Shown here in pieces: positions 40,159 through 48,478 of a stretch of DNA of 61,498 nt; the stretch's first letter is position 1, and each line of letters begins with the position of its first letter. The DNA is from Actinomadura nitritigenes (lineage in GTDB: Bacteria > Actinomycetota > Actinomycetes > Streptosporangiales > Streptosporangiaceae): assembly GCF_017573545.1 (NCBI RefSeq), contig NZ_JAGEOK010000048.1, positions 1 through 61,498 of the forward strand, in the 5' to 3' direction. The translations under genes and the position numbers were made by a program. The notes beneath the pieces are model-generated. The model ran no database searches. It saw only the letters and a list, made by a program, of their open reading frames with translations, and had not been told where the DNA came from.

Positions 40159-40821
40159 GTGCCGCTCGTCATCGCCATGGACGGACCCTCCGGATCGGGC
40201 AAGTCCAGCGCGTCCAAGGGCGTCGCCCGCGCGCTCGGCCTGCGCTACCTCGACACCGGCGCGATGTACCGCGCGATGACGTGGTGGATGCTGCGCAACG
40301 GCGTCCCGGTCGAGGACGCCGACGCGGTCGCGGCCCGCGCCGGGGACCCGGTGATCGTGTCCGGCACCGACCCGGACGCCCCGTCGATCAGCGTGGACGG
40401 GCAGGACGTGTCGGAGCCGATCCGGACCCGCGAGGTGACGAACGCGGTCAGCGCGGTCAGCGCGGTCCCGGCCGTACGGGCGCGGCTGGTGGCGCTGCAG
40501 CGTGAGATCATGACGGACGGGGGCATCGTCGTGGAGGGCCGCGACATCGGCACGGTCGTCGCGCCGGACGCGCCGGTCAAGGTGTACCTCACCGCCAGCG
40601 AGGAGGTGCGGGCCGCCCGCCGCGCGAAGGACCTGGCGGCGGACCCGGGCGCGTCGGTGACGGTGACGCAGGCGGAGCAGGCGCGCCGCGACCGGCTGGA
40701 CTCCACCCGGAAGGCGTCCCCGCTGGCGAAGGCGGCGGACGCGCACGAGATCGACTCGACGGAGCTGGGCCTCGCCGAGGTCATCGAGGCGGTCGTCCGC
40801 CTCGCCAAAGAGCATGAGTGA
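40159..40821 (+). CDS. cmk: Cytidylate kinase
   Basis: 220-residue CMP/dCMP kinase. P-loop GPSGSGKSS (9-17), YLDTGAMYRAMTWWMLRNGV for CMP binding, VEGRDIGTVVAPDAPVKVYLTA and the RDRLDSTRKASPLAKAADA segment are all typical. GTG 40159 has AAAGGGAG upstream. It is 31 nt from der; the cmk-der pair is widely conserved. Confidence 0.97.
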   Translation: MPLVIAMDGPSGSGKSSASKGVARALGLRYLDTGAMYRAMTWWMLRNGVPVEDADAVAARAGDPVIVSGTDPDAPSISVDGQDVSEPIRTREVTNAVSAVSAVPAVRARLVALQREIMTDGGIVVEGRDIGTVVAPDAPVKVYLTASEEVRAARRAKDLAADPGASVTVTQAEQARRDRLDSTRKASPLAKAADAHEIDSTELGLAEVIEAVVRLAKEHE

Positions 40822-40852
40822 GCGGGCGGCCTGACGGCCCCTGTGGGGATAT

Positions 40853-42244
40853 ATGACTGTGAGCGATTACGAGATCGAGACCGCGGACGTCGTCGAGGAC
40901 GTCGCCGCCGACGCCGGCCCCGCGCCGGTGGTGGCGGTGGTGGGGCGGCCCAACGTCGGCAAGTCGACGCTGGTGAACCGGATCCTGGGGCGCCGCGAGG
41001 CCGTCGTCGAGGACGTGCCGGGGGTGACCCGGGACCGGGTCGCCTACGACGCGACGTGGTCGGGGCGGCGGTTCACCGTCGTCGACACCGGCGGCTGGCT
41101 GCCGGACGCGGCCGGGCTGGCCGCCGCGATCGCCGAGCAGGCGCGCCTCGCGGTCGACCTGGCCGACGTGGTGATGTTCGTGGTGGACGCGACGGTGGGC
41201 GCCACGGACGTGGACGAGGCCGTGGTGGAGATCCTGCGCCGGTCCGGCAAGCCGGTGGTGCTGGTGGCCAACAAGGTCGACGACACGGGCGCCGAGGCGG
41301 ACGCGGCGATGCTGTGGTCGCTGGGCATCGGGGAGCCGCATCCAGTGTCGGCGCTGCACGGCCGCGGCAGCGGCGACCTGCTGGACGCGGTGCTGGAGGC
41401 CCTGCCGGCGGAGGCGCCGCGCGAGACGTTCGGGGAGCAGGGCGGGCCGAGCCGGATCGCGCTGCTGGGCCGTCCGAACGTCGGCAAGTCGAGCCTGCTG
41501 AACCAGCTGGCGGGGGAGAACCGGGCCGTGGTGGACGCGGTGGCCGGCACCACCCGCGACCCGATCGACGAGCTGATCGAGCTGGGCGGCCGGACGTTCC
41601 GGTTCATCGACACGGCGGGGATCCGGCGGCGGCACCGGGAGAACCAGGGCGCCGACTTCTACGCGACGCTGCGCACCCAGTCGGCGCTGGAGCGCGCCGA
41701 GGTGGCGGTCGTGCTGGTGGACGCGGCGGAGCCGCTCGCCGAGCAGGACCTGCGGATCGTGTCGATGGTGATCGAGTCGGGCCGGGCGCTGGTCATCGCG
41801 TACAACAAGTGGGACCTGCTGGACGAGGAGCGCCGCCACTACCTGGAGCGGGAGATCGACCGGCAGCTGCACAACGCGCGGTGGGCGCCGCGGGTGAACA
41901 TCTCGGCCAGGACGGGCCGGCACATGGACCGGTTCGTCCCGGCGATCGACACGGCGCTGGACGGCTGGAACACCCGCGTCCCGACGTCGAAGCTGAACCA
42001 GTTCTTCGCCGACCTGGTGAACTCGCACCCGCACCCGGTGCGCGGCGGCAAGCAGCCGCGCGTGCTGTTCGCGACGCAGGCGGGGGTGCGGCCGCCGCGG
42101 TTCGTGCTGTTCACCTCGGGGTTCCTCGAGGAGGGGTACCGGCGGTTCATCGAGCGGAGGCTGCGCGAGGAGTTCGGGTTCGCCGGGACGCCGCTCGACA
42201 TCGCGATGAAGATCCGCGAGAAGCGCGGCAAGGCGCGCAAGTAG
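40853..42244 (+). CDS. der: Ribosome-assembly GTPase Der (EngA)
   Basis: 463-residue GTPase with two tandem G domains, required for 50S ribosome assembly. First G domain: GRPNVGKST (31-39), DTGGW, NKVD. Second: GRPNVGKSS (about 205), DTAGIRRR, NKWDL. A C-terminal KH-like domain follows (NTRVPTSKLNQFFADLV, GFLEEGYRRFIERRLREEFGF). The N-terminal extension of about 25 acidic residues is usual in actinobacteria. A 14-bp terminator hairpin follows. Confidence 0.97.
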   Translation: MTVSDYEIETADVVEDVAADAGPAPVVAVVGRPNVGKSTLVNRILGRREAVVEDVPGVTRDRVAYDATWSGRRFTVVDTGGWLPDAAGLAAAIAEQARLAVDLADVVMFVVDATVGATDVDEAVVEILRRSGKPVVLVANKVDDTGAEADAAMLWSLGIGEPHPVSALHGRGSGDLLDAVLEALPAEAPRETFGEQGGPSRIALLGRPNVGKSSLLNQLAGENRAVVDAVAGTTRDPIDELIELGGRTFRFIDTAGIRRRHRENQGADFYATLRTQSALERAEVAVVLVDAAEPLAEQDLRIVSMVIESGRALVIAYNKWDLLDEERRHYLEREIDRQLHNARWAPRVNISARTGRHMDRFVPAIDTALDGWNTRVPTSKLNQFFADLVNSHPHPVRGGKQPRVLFATQAGVRPPRFVLFTSGFLEEGYRRFIERRLREEFGFAGTPLDIAMKIREKRGKARK

Positions 42245-42258
42245 CCGGATCATCCGGT

Positions 42259-42292
42259 GCGGCCCGCCGGGGATCTTTCCCCGGCGGGCCGC
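42259..42292 (+). terminator. 14-bp hairpin terminator after der
   Basis: Perfect 14-bp stem (42259-42272 with 42279-42292), loop ATCTTT, 15 nt after the stop codon. Confidence 0.75.
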
Positions 42293-42342
42293 GGCGTGTC
42301 AGGATGCATCCTGCGGGCAGCGGGTAAGTCTTCCATTACTCG

Positions 42343-42373
42343 TTGATTCCGCAACGAATGCGTGTTCTAGTCT
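42343..42373 (+). promoter_or_regulatory. Candidate sigma-70-type promoter for the small membrane protein
   Basis: TTGATT at 42343-42348 and TAGTCT at 42368-42373 with a 19-nt spacer, in a locally AT-richer stretch 48 nt upstream of the GTG. Confidence 0.45.
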
Positions 42374-42421
42374 GGGTGAGCTGTTCTCCCGGACGTTCAT
42401 GGCGCGGTCGAGGGGTGCGAC

Positions 42422-42625
42422 GTGAAGCTCTTGCTGCTCATTGCCGTTGCGGTCGCCTGCGTGGCGGCCAGTTTCGTCTGGCGCGAGCCCTGGATCGGCG
42501 GCGTCGGCCTGCTGGTCGCGTTCGTCGCGATGTTCACCGACCGCGACGACGTGAAGCTGGACGACGAGAAGGGCAGCTACGAGACCACCAAGTCCGTCCG
42601 GAACATGCGCAGCCGGAACCGCTGA
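42422..42625 (+). CDS. Small membrane protein of unknown function
   Basis: 67 residues: two hydrophobic helices (about 1-17 and 24-39) joined by FVWREPWIGG, then a charged tail (TDRDDVKLDDEKGSYETTKS). GTG 42422 has GAGGGG about six nt upstream, and a promoter is visible 48 nt before it. I do not recognise the family. It stands alone between der and a minus-strand gene. Confidence 0.65.
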   Translation: MKLLLLIAVAVACVAASFVWREPWIGGVGLLVAFVAMFTDRDDVKLDDEKGSYETTKSVRNMRSRNR

Positions 42626-42822
42626 AAGCCCGTCAGGAGCCCTCAGGCCGTCGTCCGCGGCCCCTGGGCGCAGCCCGAAGCCATGGGCCGCGGCCCGGAC
42701 GGCGCCGGAGCCGTGCGCGCGGGGGGACTCGCGCGCACGCGGACCGGCGCCACCGCCCGCACCACCGCCGTCCGGGCGCCTGCCGTCGGGGCCTAGCGGG
42801 CCGGCACCAGCCGTCCGGGCGC

Positions 42823-43458
42823 CTACCGCTCGACGCCGCCCTGCTCGCCCGCGACCCGCTGGTCGCCCGGCGGGCGCGGCGCGGGCGGCCGGACGGGCTC
42901 GGCCGGTCCTCCGGGCCCGGCGTTCTCGCGCGCGTAGCGGCCGAACACCAGCGGCTGCGTGGTGCCGGCGGACTCCTGCTGCGGCTCGTCCGGCGGCAGC
43001 GCCTCGCGGACGCCGACCACCGCGAACCGCCCCAGCGCGAGCGCCGCGAAGAACACGATGACGACGCCGAGCCCGGCGAAACCGGACAGCTGCTCGGCGA
43101 GGTGCCGGCCGTCGCCGGTGCCGAGCGGCGCGCCCACGCCGGGGACGTCCCACAGCGTGGCGAGCGGCCCGCCCACCACGAACCAGGCGCCGCCGAGGAC
43201 GCCCAGCCACGCGCCGAGCATCGCGATCGCGCGGTGCGCGCTGAACAGCACGATCAGCCCGCCCAGCACGGCGGCGGCCGCGGGGGCGATGCTGAGCTCG
43301 AGCCGGTCGGTGTTGTAGACCCAGGTGTCGTCGGGAGCGAACCCGAAGTCGAAGTAGGGGCCCGCGAAGGGGAGCAGCCCGCCCCACAGGCCCAGCAGCA
43401 CCAGCAGGATCCCGCTGAAGCCGCCCCTGGTGCGCGGTACGCGCATGGTCCCAGTCAT
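42823..43458 (-). CDS. Four-helix membrane protein of unknown function
   Basis: 211-residue integral membrane protein. Hydrophobic segments are at about 13-35, 58-75, 78-98 and 130-150 with an outside-facing YFDFGFAPDDTWVYNTDRLEL loop, then a soluble Pro/Gly/Arg-rich C-terminal tail. Actinobacterial proteins of this layout are uncharacterised. ATG 43458 was chosen because GGAGG is seven nt upstream; the ATG two codons earlier is too close to it. It is a single gene. Confidence 0.75.
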   Translation of the reverse strand: MTGTMRVPRTRGGFSGILLVLLGLWGGLLPFAGPYFDFGFAPDDTWVYNTDRLELSIAPAAAAVLGGLIVLFSAHRAIAMLGAWLGVLGGAWFVVGGPLATLWDVPGVGAPLGTGDGRHLAEQLSGFAGLGVVIVFFAALALGRFAVVGVREALPPDEPQQESAGTTQPLVFGRYARENAGPGGPAEPVRPPAPRPPGDQRVAGEQGGVER

Positions 43459-43535
43459 GATCATTCCTCCTGACCGGGCTACGGATTCTGTTTTGCACCC
43501 CCTTTACCCGCCGCGCTCGCGTCCACACCGCCGTC

Positions 43536-43961
43536 TCAGGCCACCGTGCGGGCCTGCTGCTCGGGGTGTTCGGCGTCGATGTGCCAGCTGATCACGCGGA
43601 CCGGGCGGATCCGGATCAGGTCGTCGCTGAAGTAGCCCTCGCCGATGTGCATGCGGCCCTTGACCGGCTCCGCCGTGCCGCGGATCTCCACGCCGCGGCC
43701 CCAGCCGGGCCGCACCGCGTCCGGGTCGTCGGCGGGCGGCTTGTCGTCGACGAGGAACGACACGTGCGGGTCCGCGAGGACGTTGCGGTACTTGCGGCTG
43801 GCGGCGTTGTCGGGGCCGCCGATGTCGATCGTCCCGTCGCCGTTCAGCCGGAACCCGACGGGCCTCGTCTGCGGCCCGCCGTCCGGGCCGATCGTGGACA
43901 GCCGGCCGAGGTCCTGCGTGGCCAGGTAGGCGCGCTCCGCCGGGGTGAACGGGTCGGTCAT
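43536..43961 (-). CDS. PPOX-class FMN/F420-dependent oxidoreductase
   Basis: 141-residue split beta-barrel flavin/deazaflavin enzyme of the pyridoxamine-phosphate-oxidase-like superfamily. LGRLSTIGPDGGPQTRPVGFRLNGDGTIDIG is the cofactor-binding start, and ASRKYRNVLADPHVSFLVDD and RGVEIRGTAEPV follow. Actinobacterial members of this type commonly use F420, biliverdin or FMN; cofactor cannot be decided here. No linked substrate pathway is seen. Confidence 0.85.
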   Translation of the reverse strand: MTDPFTPAERAYLATQDLGRLSTIGPDGGPQTRPVGFRLNGDGTIDIGGPDNAASRKYRNVLADPHVSFLVDDKPPADDPDAVRPGWGRGVEIRGTAEPVKGRMHIGEGYFSDDLIRIRPVRVISWHIDAEHPEQQARTVA

Positions 43962-44023
43962 CGTCGCTCTCCTGTCTGCGGTGGTGAACGGAGCCGACGC
44001 TAGGACCTCGACCGCGATTCAGG

Positions 44024-45049
44024 TCAACCGGTGCTCTCCAGGCCGGCGGGCGTGTCGCTCGGGGCGGCGGCGAGGCGGCCGTCCAGCGCGTCGCGCACGA
44101 ACCGGCCGAGCGCGCGGATCGCCGCGCGGGACTCCGGCAGGTACGGGCCGAACATCTGGAAGACGTGGATCTGCCGGTCCCACACCTGCAGCGTCGCGGG
44201 CACGCCCGCCTCGGCGAGCCGCCGCGCCATCAGCTCGGAGTCCTGGTACAGCAGCTCGGTGGAGCCGGCCGTCAGCAGGACGGGCGGCAGCCCGGCCAGG
44301 TCGGCGCGGACGGGGGAGATCGCCGGGTCCTTCAGGTCGAGGTGCCCGAGGAACGCCTCCACCAGCCGCTCCAGCAGCACGCCCGGGTCGGACGGGTCGA
44401 GGCCCATGTTGGCGTGCGCGAGCTTGTCGGTCAGGTCCATGTCGAGCATGGGGGACAGCGCGACGAGCGCCGCCGGCATCGGCAGCCCCTCGGCGCGGGC
44501 GCGCAGCGCGGTGGCGAAGGCGAGGTGGCCGCCCGCCGAGTCGCCCATGATCACGATGCTCGCCGGGTGGACGCCCCGGTCGTCCAGCAGCCACCGGTAG
44601 GCGGTGAGGCAGTCCTCGACCTCCCGCTCGAACGGGACGGCGGGGATCATCCGGTAGTCGACCGACAGCGCGGGGACGCCGGCGGCGGCGCTGAACGAGG
44701 CGATCATCCGGCGATGGGTGTTGAGGCCGCAGCTGACCCAGCCGCCGCCGTGGAGGTAGAGGATCACGCGGTCGCGGGCGGACGGCGTGCCGGGCCCGCG
44801 CACCCACTCCGCGCCGAACCCGTCGAAGCGGACCTTCTCCGTGCGGACGCCCCGCGGCGCCGGGGCCCGCCCGGCGAGCCGGTCCAGGGCCGCCGCGCGC
44901 CGGAGCGCCCGGTCGTCGAAGGGAAGCGCGGCGGCCTTGGCCAGCCGGGGGCGCAGGAAGCGGCGGATCCCCGCTGAGACCGCGCGGGACCGCAGGCTCG
45001 CGGTCCCGTGGCGTTCGATGACCAGGGTCGTCGGGTGCGGCTGCGTCAC
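44024..45049 (-). CDS. HSL-family alpha/beta-hydrolase (esterase/lipase)
   Basis: 341-residue esterase of the hormone-sensitive-lipase family. The oxyanion hole motif is YLHGGGWVSCGLN, the nucleophile motif IMGDSAGGHLAFA, the acid Asp is near LYQDSELM, and the catalytic His is in QIHVFQMF. No signal peptide is evident. GTG 45049 is supported by AGGAGG with 5 nt spacing, which excludes an in-frame ATG at 45091. The substrate is probably a short- or medium-chain ester. It diverges from the molybdate operon. Confidence 0.88.
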   Translation of the reverse strand: MTQPHPTTLVIERHGTASLRSRAVSAGIRRFLRPRLAKAAALPFDDRALRRAAALDRLAGRAPAPRGVRTEKVRFDGFGAEWVRGPGTPSARDRVILYLHGGGWVSCGLNTHRRMIASFSAAAGVPALSVDYRMIPAVPFEREVEDCLTAYRWLLDDRGVHPASIVIMGDSAGGHLAFATALRARAEGLPMPAALVALSPMLDMDLTDKLAHANMGLDPSDPGVLLERLVEAFLGHLDLKDPAISPVRADLAGLPPVLLTAGSTELLYQDSELMARRLAEAGVPATLQVWDRQIHVFQMFGPYLPESRAAIRALGRFVRDALDGRLAAAPSDTPAGLESTG

Positions 45050-45184
45050 CGGGTCCTCCTCACTACGGGGGGTGCAAGTAGATGGTGACATCCGGGCGCC
45101 GCCGCCCCGAAGCCGGGGCCGATGGGGCAAGCCCGTGGCAAATGCCAGCGATAGTGGCCTATACAGCTCGCAGAATCTGGCCGA

Positions 45185-45198
45185 ATGCACGAGTGCAT
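45185..45198. promoter_or_regulatory. Palindromic operator in the promoter of the molybdate operon
   Basis: ATGCAC-GA-GTGCAT, perfect 6-bp arms, 18 nt upstream of the -10 TAGGAT (45216-45221). The spacing places it over the -35 region, suitable for the HTH-TOBE regulator encoded next. Confidence 0.55.
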
Positions 45199-45229
45199 GT
45201 CGAATCTGCGAGGGCTAGGATCATCCCCC

Positions 45230-45637
45230 GTGACGACGTTCAGGATCAGTGAGGCGGCCGGGCTGCTCGGCGTCAGCGCCGACACCGTCCGGCGCTGGGT
45301 GGACGGCGGGCGGCTGCCGGCCGAGCGGGACGAGCACGGCCACCGGCGGGTGCCGGGCGCCGAACTGGCCGCCTTCGTGCGCGACCAGGCGCGCGGCGGC
45401 TCGCCCCCCGAGCAGGCCGAGCGGTTCTCCTCGGCGCGCAACCGGCTGCGCGGAATCGTCACCGACGTCGTCCGGGACGGAGTGATGGCCCAGGTGGAGA
45501 TCCAGGCGGGGCCGTTCCGGCTGGTGTCGCTGATGAGCCGCGAGGCCGCCGACGAGCTCGGCCTGCGGGTCGGCGTGGTCGCCGAGGCCGTGGTGAAGTC
45601 GACCAACGTCGTCGTCGAGGTGTCCGACCCGGGCTGA
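45230..45637 (+). CDS. HTH (MerR/excisionase-like) + TOBE molybdate-responsive regulator
   Basis: 135-residue protein. Residues 3-45 form a MerR/excisionase-type helix-turn-helix (FRISEAAGLLGVSADTVRRWVDGGRLP), and residues about 68-133 form one TOBE/molbindin domain (ARNRLRGIVTDVVRDGVMAQVEIQAGPF) that binds molybdate or tungstate. Directly upstream of modABC, it is most likely the oxyanion sensor controlling transport. GTG 45230 lies eight nt after a TAGGAT -10, so the message appears leaderless; an in-frame ATG at 45185 falls inside the operator. Confidence 0.88.
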   Translation: MTTFRISEAAGLLGVSADTVRRWVDGGRLPAERDEHGHRRVPGAELAAFVRDQARGGSPPEQAERFSSARNRLRGIVTDVVRDGVMAQVEIQAGPFRLVSLMSREAADELGLRVGVVAEAVVKSTNVVVEVSDPG

Positions 45638-45654
45638 TCCCCTTGAGGAGTGAC

Positions 45655-46431
45655 ATGTTCAAGCGCACATGGGCGGCCGTGCTCGGCGCGTCCCTGGCAC
45701 TGGCGGCGGCGGGCTGCGGCGACACCGGCGACGACGCGTCCTCGGGCGGCGGCGGGTCCAGGACCCTCACCGTGTTCGCGGCGGCGTCGCTCACCGAGAC
45801 CTTCACCGCCCTCGGCAAGACCTTCGAGGCCGCGCATCCGGGGGTGAAGGTCAGGTTCGACTTCGGCGGCAGCGACAGCCTCGCTCAGGGCATCACGCAG
45901 GGCGCGCCCGCGGACGTGTTCGCCTCCGCCAGCCCGGCGACGATGAAGACCGTCACCGACGCGGGGGACGCCGGTGGAACGCCGCAGGTGTTCACCCGCA
46001 ACCGCCTGGTCATCGCCGTCCCGCCGAAGGACCCCGGCAAGGTCGCCAGGCTGGCGGACCTGTCGCGGCCCGGGTTGAAGGTCGTGCTGTGCGCGCCGAC
46101 GGTGCCGTGCGGCGCGGCGGCGAAGAAGGCGCTCGTGGCGGCGAACGTCAGGGTCGAGCCGGCGTCCGAGGAGACCGACGTCAAGGCGGTGCTCACCAAG
46201 GTGAGCCTCGACGAGGCCGACGCGGGGCTCGTCTACCGCACCGACGCCAGGGCCGCGGCCGGCAAGGTGAAGGCCATCGAGTTCCCCGAGTCGGCCCAGG
46301 CGGTCAACGACTACCCGATCGTCGAGGTGAAGAAGGCGCCGCAGGGCGCGCTCGCCAAGCAGTTCATCCAGCTCGTCCTCGGGGCGCAGGGCCGGGCCGC
46401 GCTCACCGGGGCGGGCTTCGAGGCGCCGTGA
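45655..46431 (+). CDS. modA: Molybdate-binding lipoprotein ModA
   Basis: 258-residue periplasmic-type binding protein anchored as a lipoprotein (lipobox LAAAGC, Cys21). TLTVFAAASLTETFTALGKTFEAAHPG, GGSDSLAQGITQGAPADVFASAS and DADAGLVYRTDA-like (EADAGLVYRTDA) are the typical molybdate/tungstate-binding segments. ATG 45655 has GAGGAG with 4 nt spacing. It overlaps modB by 4 nt (GTGA). Confidence 0.95.
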   Translation: MFKRTWAAVLGASLALAAAGCGDTGDDASSGGGGSRTLTVFAAASLTETFTALGKTFEAAHPGVKVRFDFGGSDSLAQGITQGAPADVFASASPATMKTVTDAGDAGGTPQVFTRNRLVIAVPPKDPGKVARLADLSRPGLKVVLCAPTVPCGAAAKKALVAANVRVEPASEETDVKAVLTKVSLDEADAGLVYRTDARAAAGKVKAIEFPESAQAVNDYPIVEVKKAPQGALAKQFIQLVLGAQGRAALTGAGFEAP

Positions 46432-47213
46432 ACCGGTCCGGCCGGCCGCCCTGGTTCCTGCTGCTGCCCGCGCTGGCCGGACTGGCGTTCCTGGTGCTGC
46501 CGCTGGCCGGGCTGCTCGCCCGCGCCCCCTGGTCCACCCTCGGCACCCGGCTCGGCCGGGGCCAGGTGCTCGAGGCGCTGCGGCTGTCGCTGCTGAGCGC
46601 CACGCTCGCCACCGGCGTGTGCCTGCTCCTCGGTGTGCCGCTGGCCTGGGTGCTGGCGCGGGCGTCGTTCCCCGGCCTGCGGATCGTCCGGGCGCTGGTC
46701 ACCGTGCCGCTGGTGCTGCCGCCGGTCGTCGGCGGCGTGGCGCTGCTGCTGGCGCTCGGGCGCCGCGGGCTGGTCGGCGCGTGGCTGGACTCGGCGTTCG
46801 GGATCACGCTGCCGTTCACCACCGCCGGGGTGGTGCTCGCCGAGACGTTCGTCGCGATGCCGTTCCTGGTGATCAGCGTGGAGGGCGCGCTGCGCGGCGC
46901 CGACCTGCGCTACGAGGAGGCCGCCGCCACCCTCGGCGCCGGCCGCTGGACGATCTTCCGCCGCGTCACGCTGCCGCTGGTGGCGCCCGGCGTCGCGGCC
47001 GGCGCGGTGCTGTGCTGGGCGCGGGCCCTCGGCGAGTTCGGCGCGACGATCACCTTCGCGGGCAACTTCCCCGGCCGGACCCAGACGATGCCGCTCGCGG
47101 TCTACCTCGCGCTGCAGAACGACCCGCAGGCCGCGATCGTGCTGAGCCTGGTGCTGCTCGCGGTGTCGGTGGCCGTGCTGGCCGCGCTCCGCGACCGCTG
47201 GGTGCAGACGTGA
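46428..47213 (+). CDS. modB: Molybdate ABC transporter permease ModB
   Basis: 261-residue permease with about six membrane segments. The EAA-loop is YEEAAATLGAGRWTIFRRVTLPLV, and RALGEFGATITFAGNFPGRTQT is the ModB/CysU signature. GTG 46428 overlaps modA, and its stop overlaps the modC GTG. Confidence 0.96.
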   Translation: MNRSGRPPWFLLLPALAGLAFLVLPLAGLLARAPWSTLGTRLGRGQVLEALRLSLLSATLATGVCLLLGVPLAWVLARASFPGLRIVRALVTVPLVLPPVVGGVALLLALGRRGLVGAWLDSAFGITLPFTTAGVVLAETFVAMPFLVISVEGALRGADLRYEEAAATLGAGRWTIFRRVTLPLVAPGVAAGAVLCWARALGEFGATITFAGNFPGRTQTMPLAVYLALQNDPQAAIVLSLVLLAVSVAVLAALRDRWVQT

Positions 47214-48301
47214 CGGCCGGGATGGGTGCGGACGTGACGGCCGGGAGCGGCGGGAAGGGGCTGGACGCGCGGCTCGTCGTGCGGCGGGCGGCGTTCGACC
47301 TGGACCTCGCCATCGCCGCCGCGCCCGGCGAGGTCGTCGCGCTGCTCGGGCCGAACGGCGCGGGCAAGAGCACCGCGCTGCGCGCCCTCGCCGGGCTCGT
47401 CGCGATGCCGGACGGCCACATCCGGCTGGACGGGGCGGACCTGCGCCCGCTGCCCGCCGAGCGCCGCGGCGTCGGCATGGTCTTCCAGGACTACCTGCTG
47501 TTCCCGCACCTCAGCGTGCTGGAGAACGTCGCGTTCGGGCCGCGCTGCCAGGGCGCCGGACGCCGCGCCGCGCGGCGCCGGGCGGCGCAGTGGCTGGAGC
47601 GGGTGGGGCTCGCCGGGTACGCGTCCGCGCGCCCGCGGGCGCTGTCGGGCGGGCAGGCGCAGCGGGTCGCGCTCGCGCGCGCGCTGGCCGTCGAGCCGGG
47701 ACTGCTGCTGCTGGACGAGCCGCTCGCGGCACTCGACGCGCACACCCGGCTGGAGATCCGCGCCGCGCTGCGCCGGCACCTGGCCGGGTTCGCGGGCGCC
47801 GCGGTGCTCGTCACCCACGACCCGCTGGACGCGATGGTGCTGGCGGACCGGATCGTCGTGGTGGAGGGCGGCCGGCTGGTGCAGGAGGGCACGCCCGCGG
47901 AGGTCGCCCGGCGGCCGCGCACCGACTACGTCGCCAGGCTCGTCGGCCTGAACCTGTACCGGGGAAAGGCCGAGGGGGGCACCGTAGTCATCGGCGGCAC
48001 CGAGGGCGAGCACACGCTGGACACAGTCGACTCGCTCCAGGGGGAGGTCTTCCTGGCCTTCGCGCCATCGTCGGTCGCGCTGTACCGTACTCGCCCCGAC
48101 GGCAGCCCGCGCAACCTCTGGCGCGCGCGTGTCGCGGCGGTCGAACGCCATGGGGACCGGGTGCGGGTGCGGTTGTCCGGGCCGCCTTTCGACGCCGTCG
48201 CGGACATCACTCCGGCATCGGTCGCGGAACTCGATTTGTCCGAGGGCAGCATGATTTGGGCGGCTGTGAAGGCCACCGAAACGCACGTTTACCCAGCTTG
48301 A
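47210..48301 (+). CDS. modC: Molybdate ABC transporter ATPase ModC
   Basis: 363-residue ABC ATPase. Walker A GPNGAGKST (47-55), Q-loop GMVFQDYLLFPHL, signature LSGGQAQRVALARAL, Walker B LLLLDEPLAALD and the switch VTHDPLD are intact. The C-terminal region (about 240-360) has a TOBE-like domain expected to sense bound oxyanion. GTG 47210 overlaps modB by 4 nt. Codon use near its end is slightly more AT-rich. Confidence 0.96.
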   Translation: MTAGMGADVTAGSGGKGLDARLVVRRAAFDLDLAIAAAPGEVVALLGPNGAGKSTALRALAGLVAMPDGHIRLDGADLRPLPAERRGVGMVFQDYLLFPHLSVLENVAFGPRCQGAGRRAARRRAAQWLERVGLAGYASARPRALSGGQAQRVALARALAVEPGLLLLDEPLAALDAHTRLEIRAALRRHLAGFAGAAVLVTHDPLDAMVLADRIVVVEGGRLVQEGTPAEVARRPRTDYVARLVGLNLYRGKAEGGTVVIGGTEGEHTLDTVDSLQGEVFLAFAPSSVALYRTRPDGSPRNLWRARVAAVERHGDRVRVRLSGPPFDAVADITPASVAELDLSEGSMIWAAVKATETHVYPA

Positions 48302-48352
48302 GCGGGTCGTAGCCGGGGCCGGCGGCGTGCCGCTGCCGGTACCCGTGCTCCA

Positions 48353-48366
48353 GTGATATCAATCAC
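48353..48366. promoter_or_regulatory. Dyad upstream of pckG (GTGAT-N4-ATCAC)
   Basis: A perfect 5-bp-arm dyad 113-126 nt upstream of the pckG GTG, in an AT-rich patch. It resembles CRP-type half-sites (GTGA/TCAC) but with closer spacing. Confidence 0.35.
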
Positions 48367-48400
48367 AAAACTGCGCGGGAAGGCCCAGAAGGCGACGGGA

Positions 48401-48414
48401 TTGGTCCAGACCAA
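48401..48414. promoter_or_regulatory. GntR/FadR-type dyad upstream of pckG
   Basis: TTGGTC-CA-GACCAA, perfect 6-bp arms, 65-78 nt upstream of the GTG. TGGTC/GACCA half-sites are characteristic of GntR-family regulators, some of which control central carbon genes. Confidence 0.5.
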
Positions 48415-48478
48415 ATGGCAAAAACGTCGGGTCTTGTTCATCATGCAAACATCCTGCGAACAGCTGAAGGAGTTGCCC

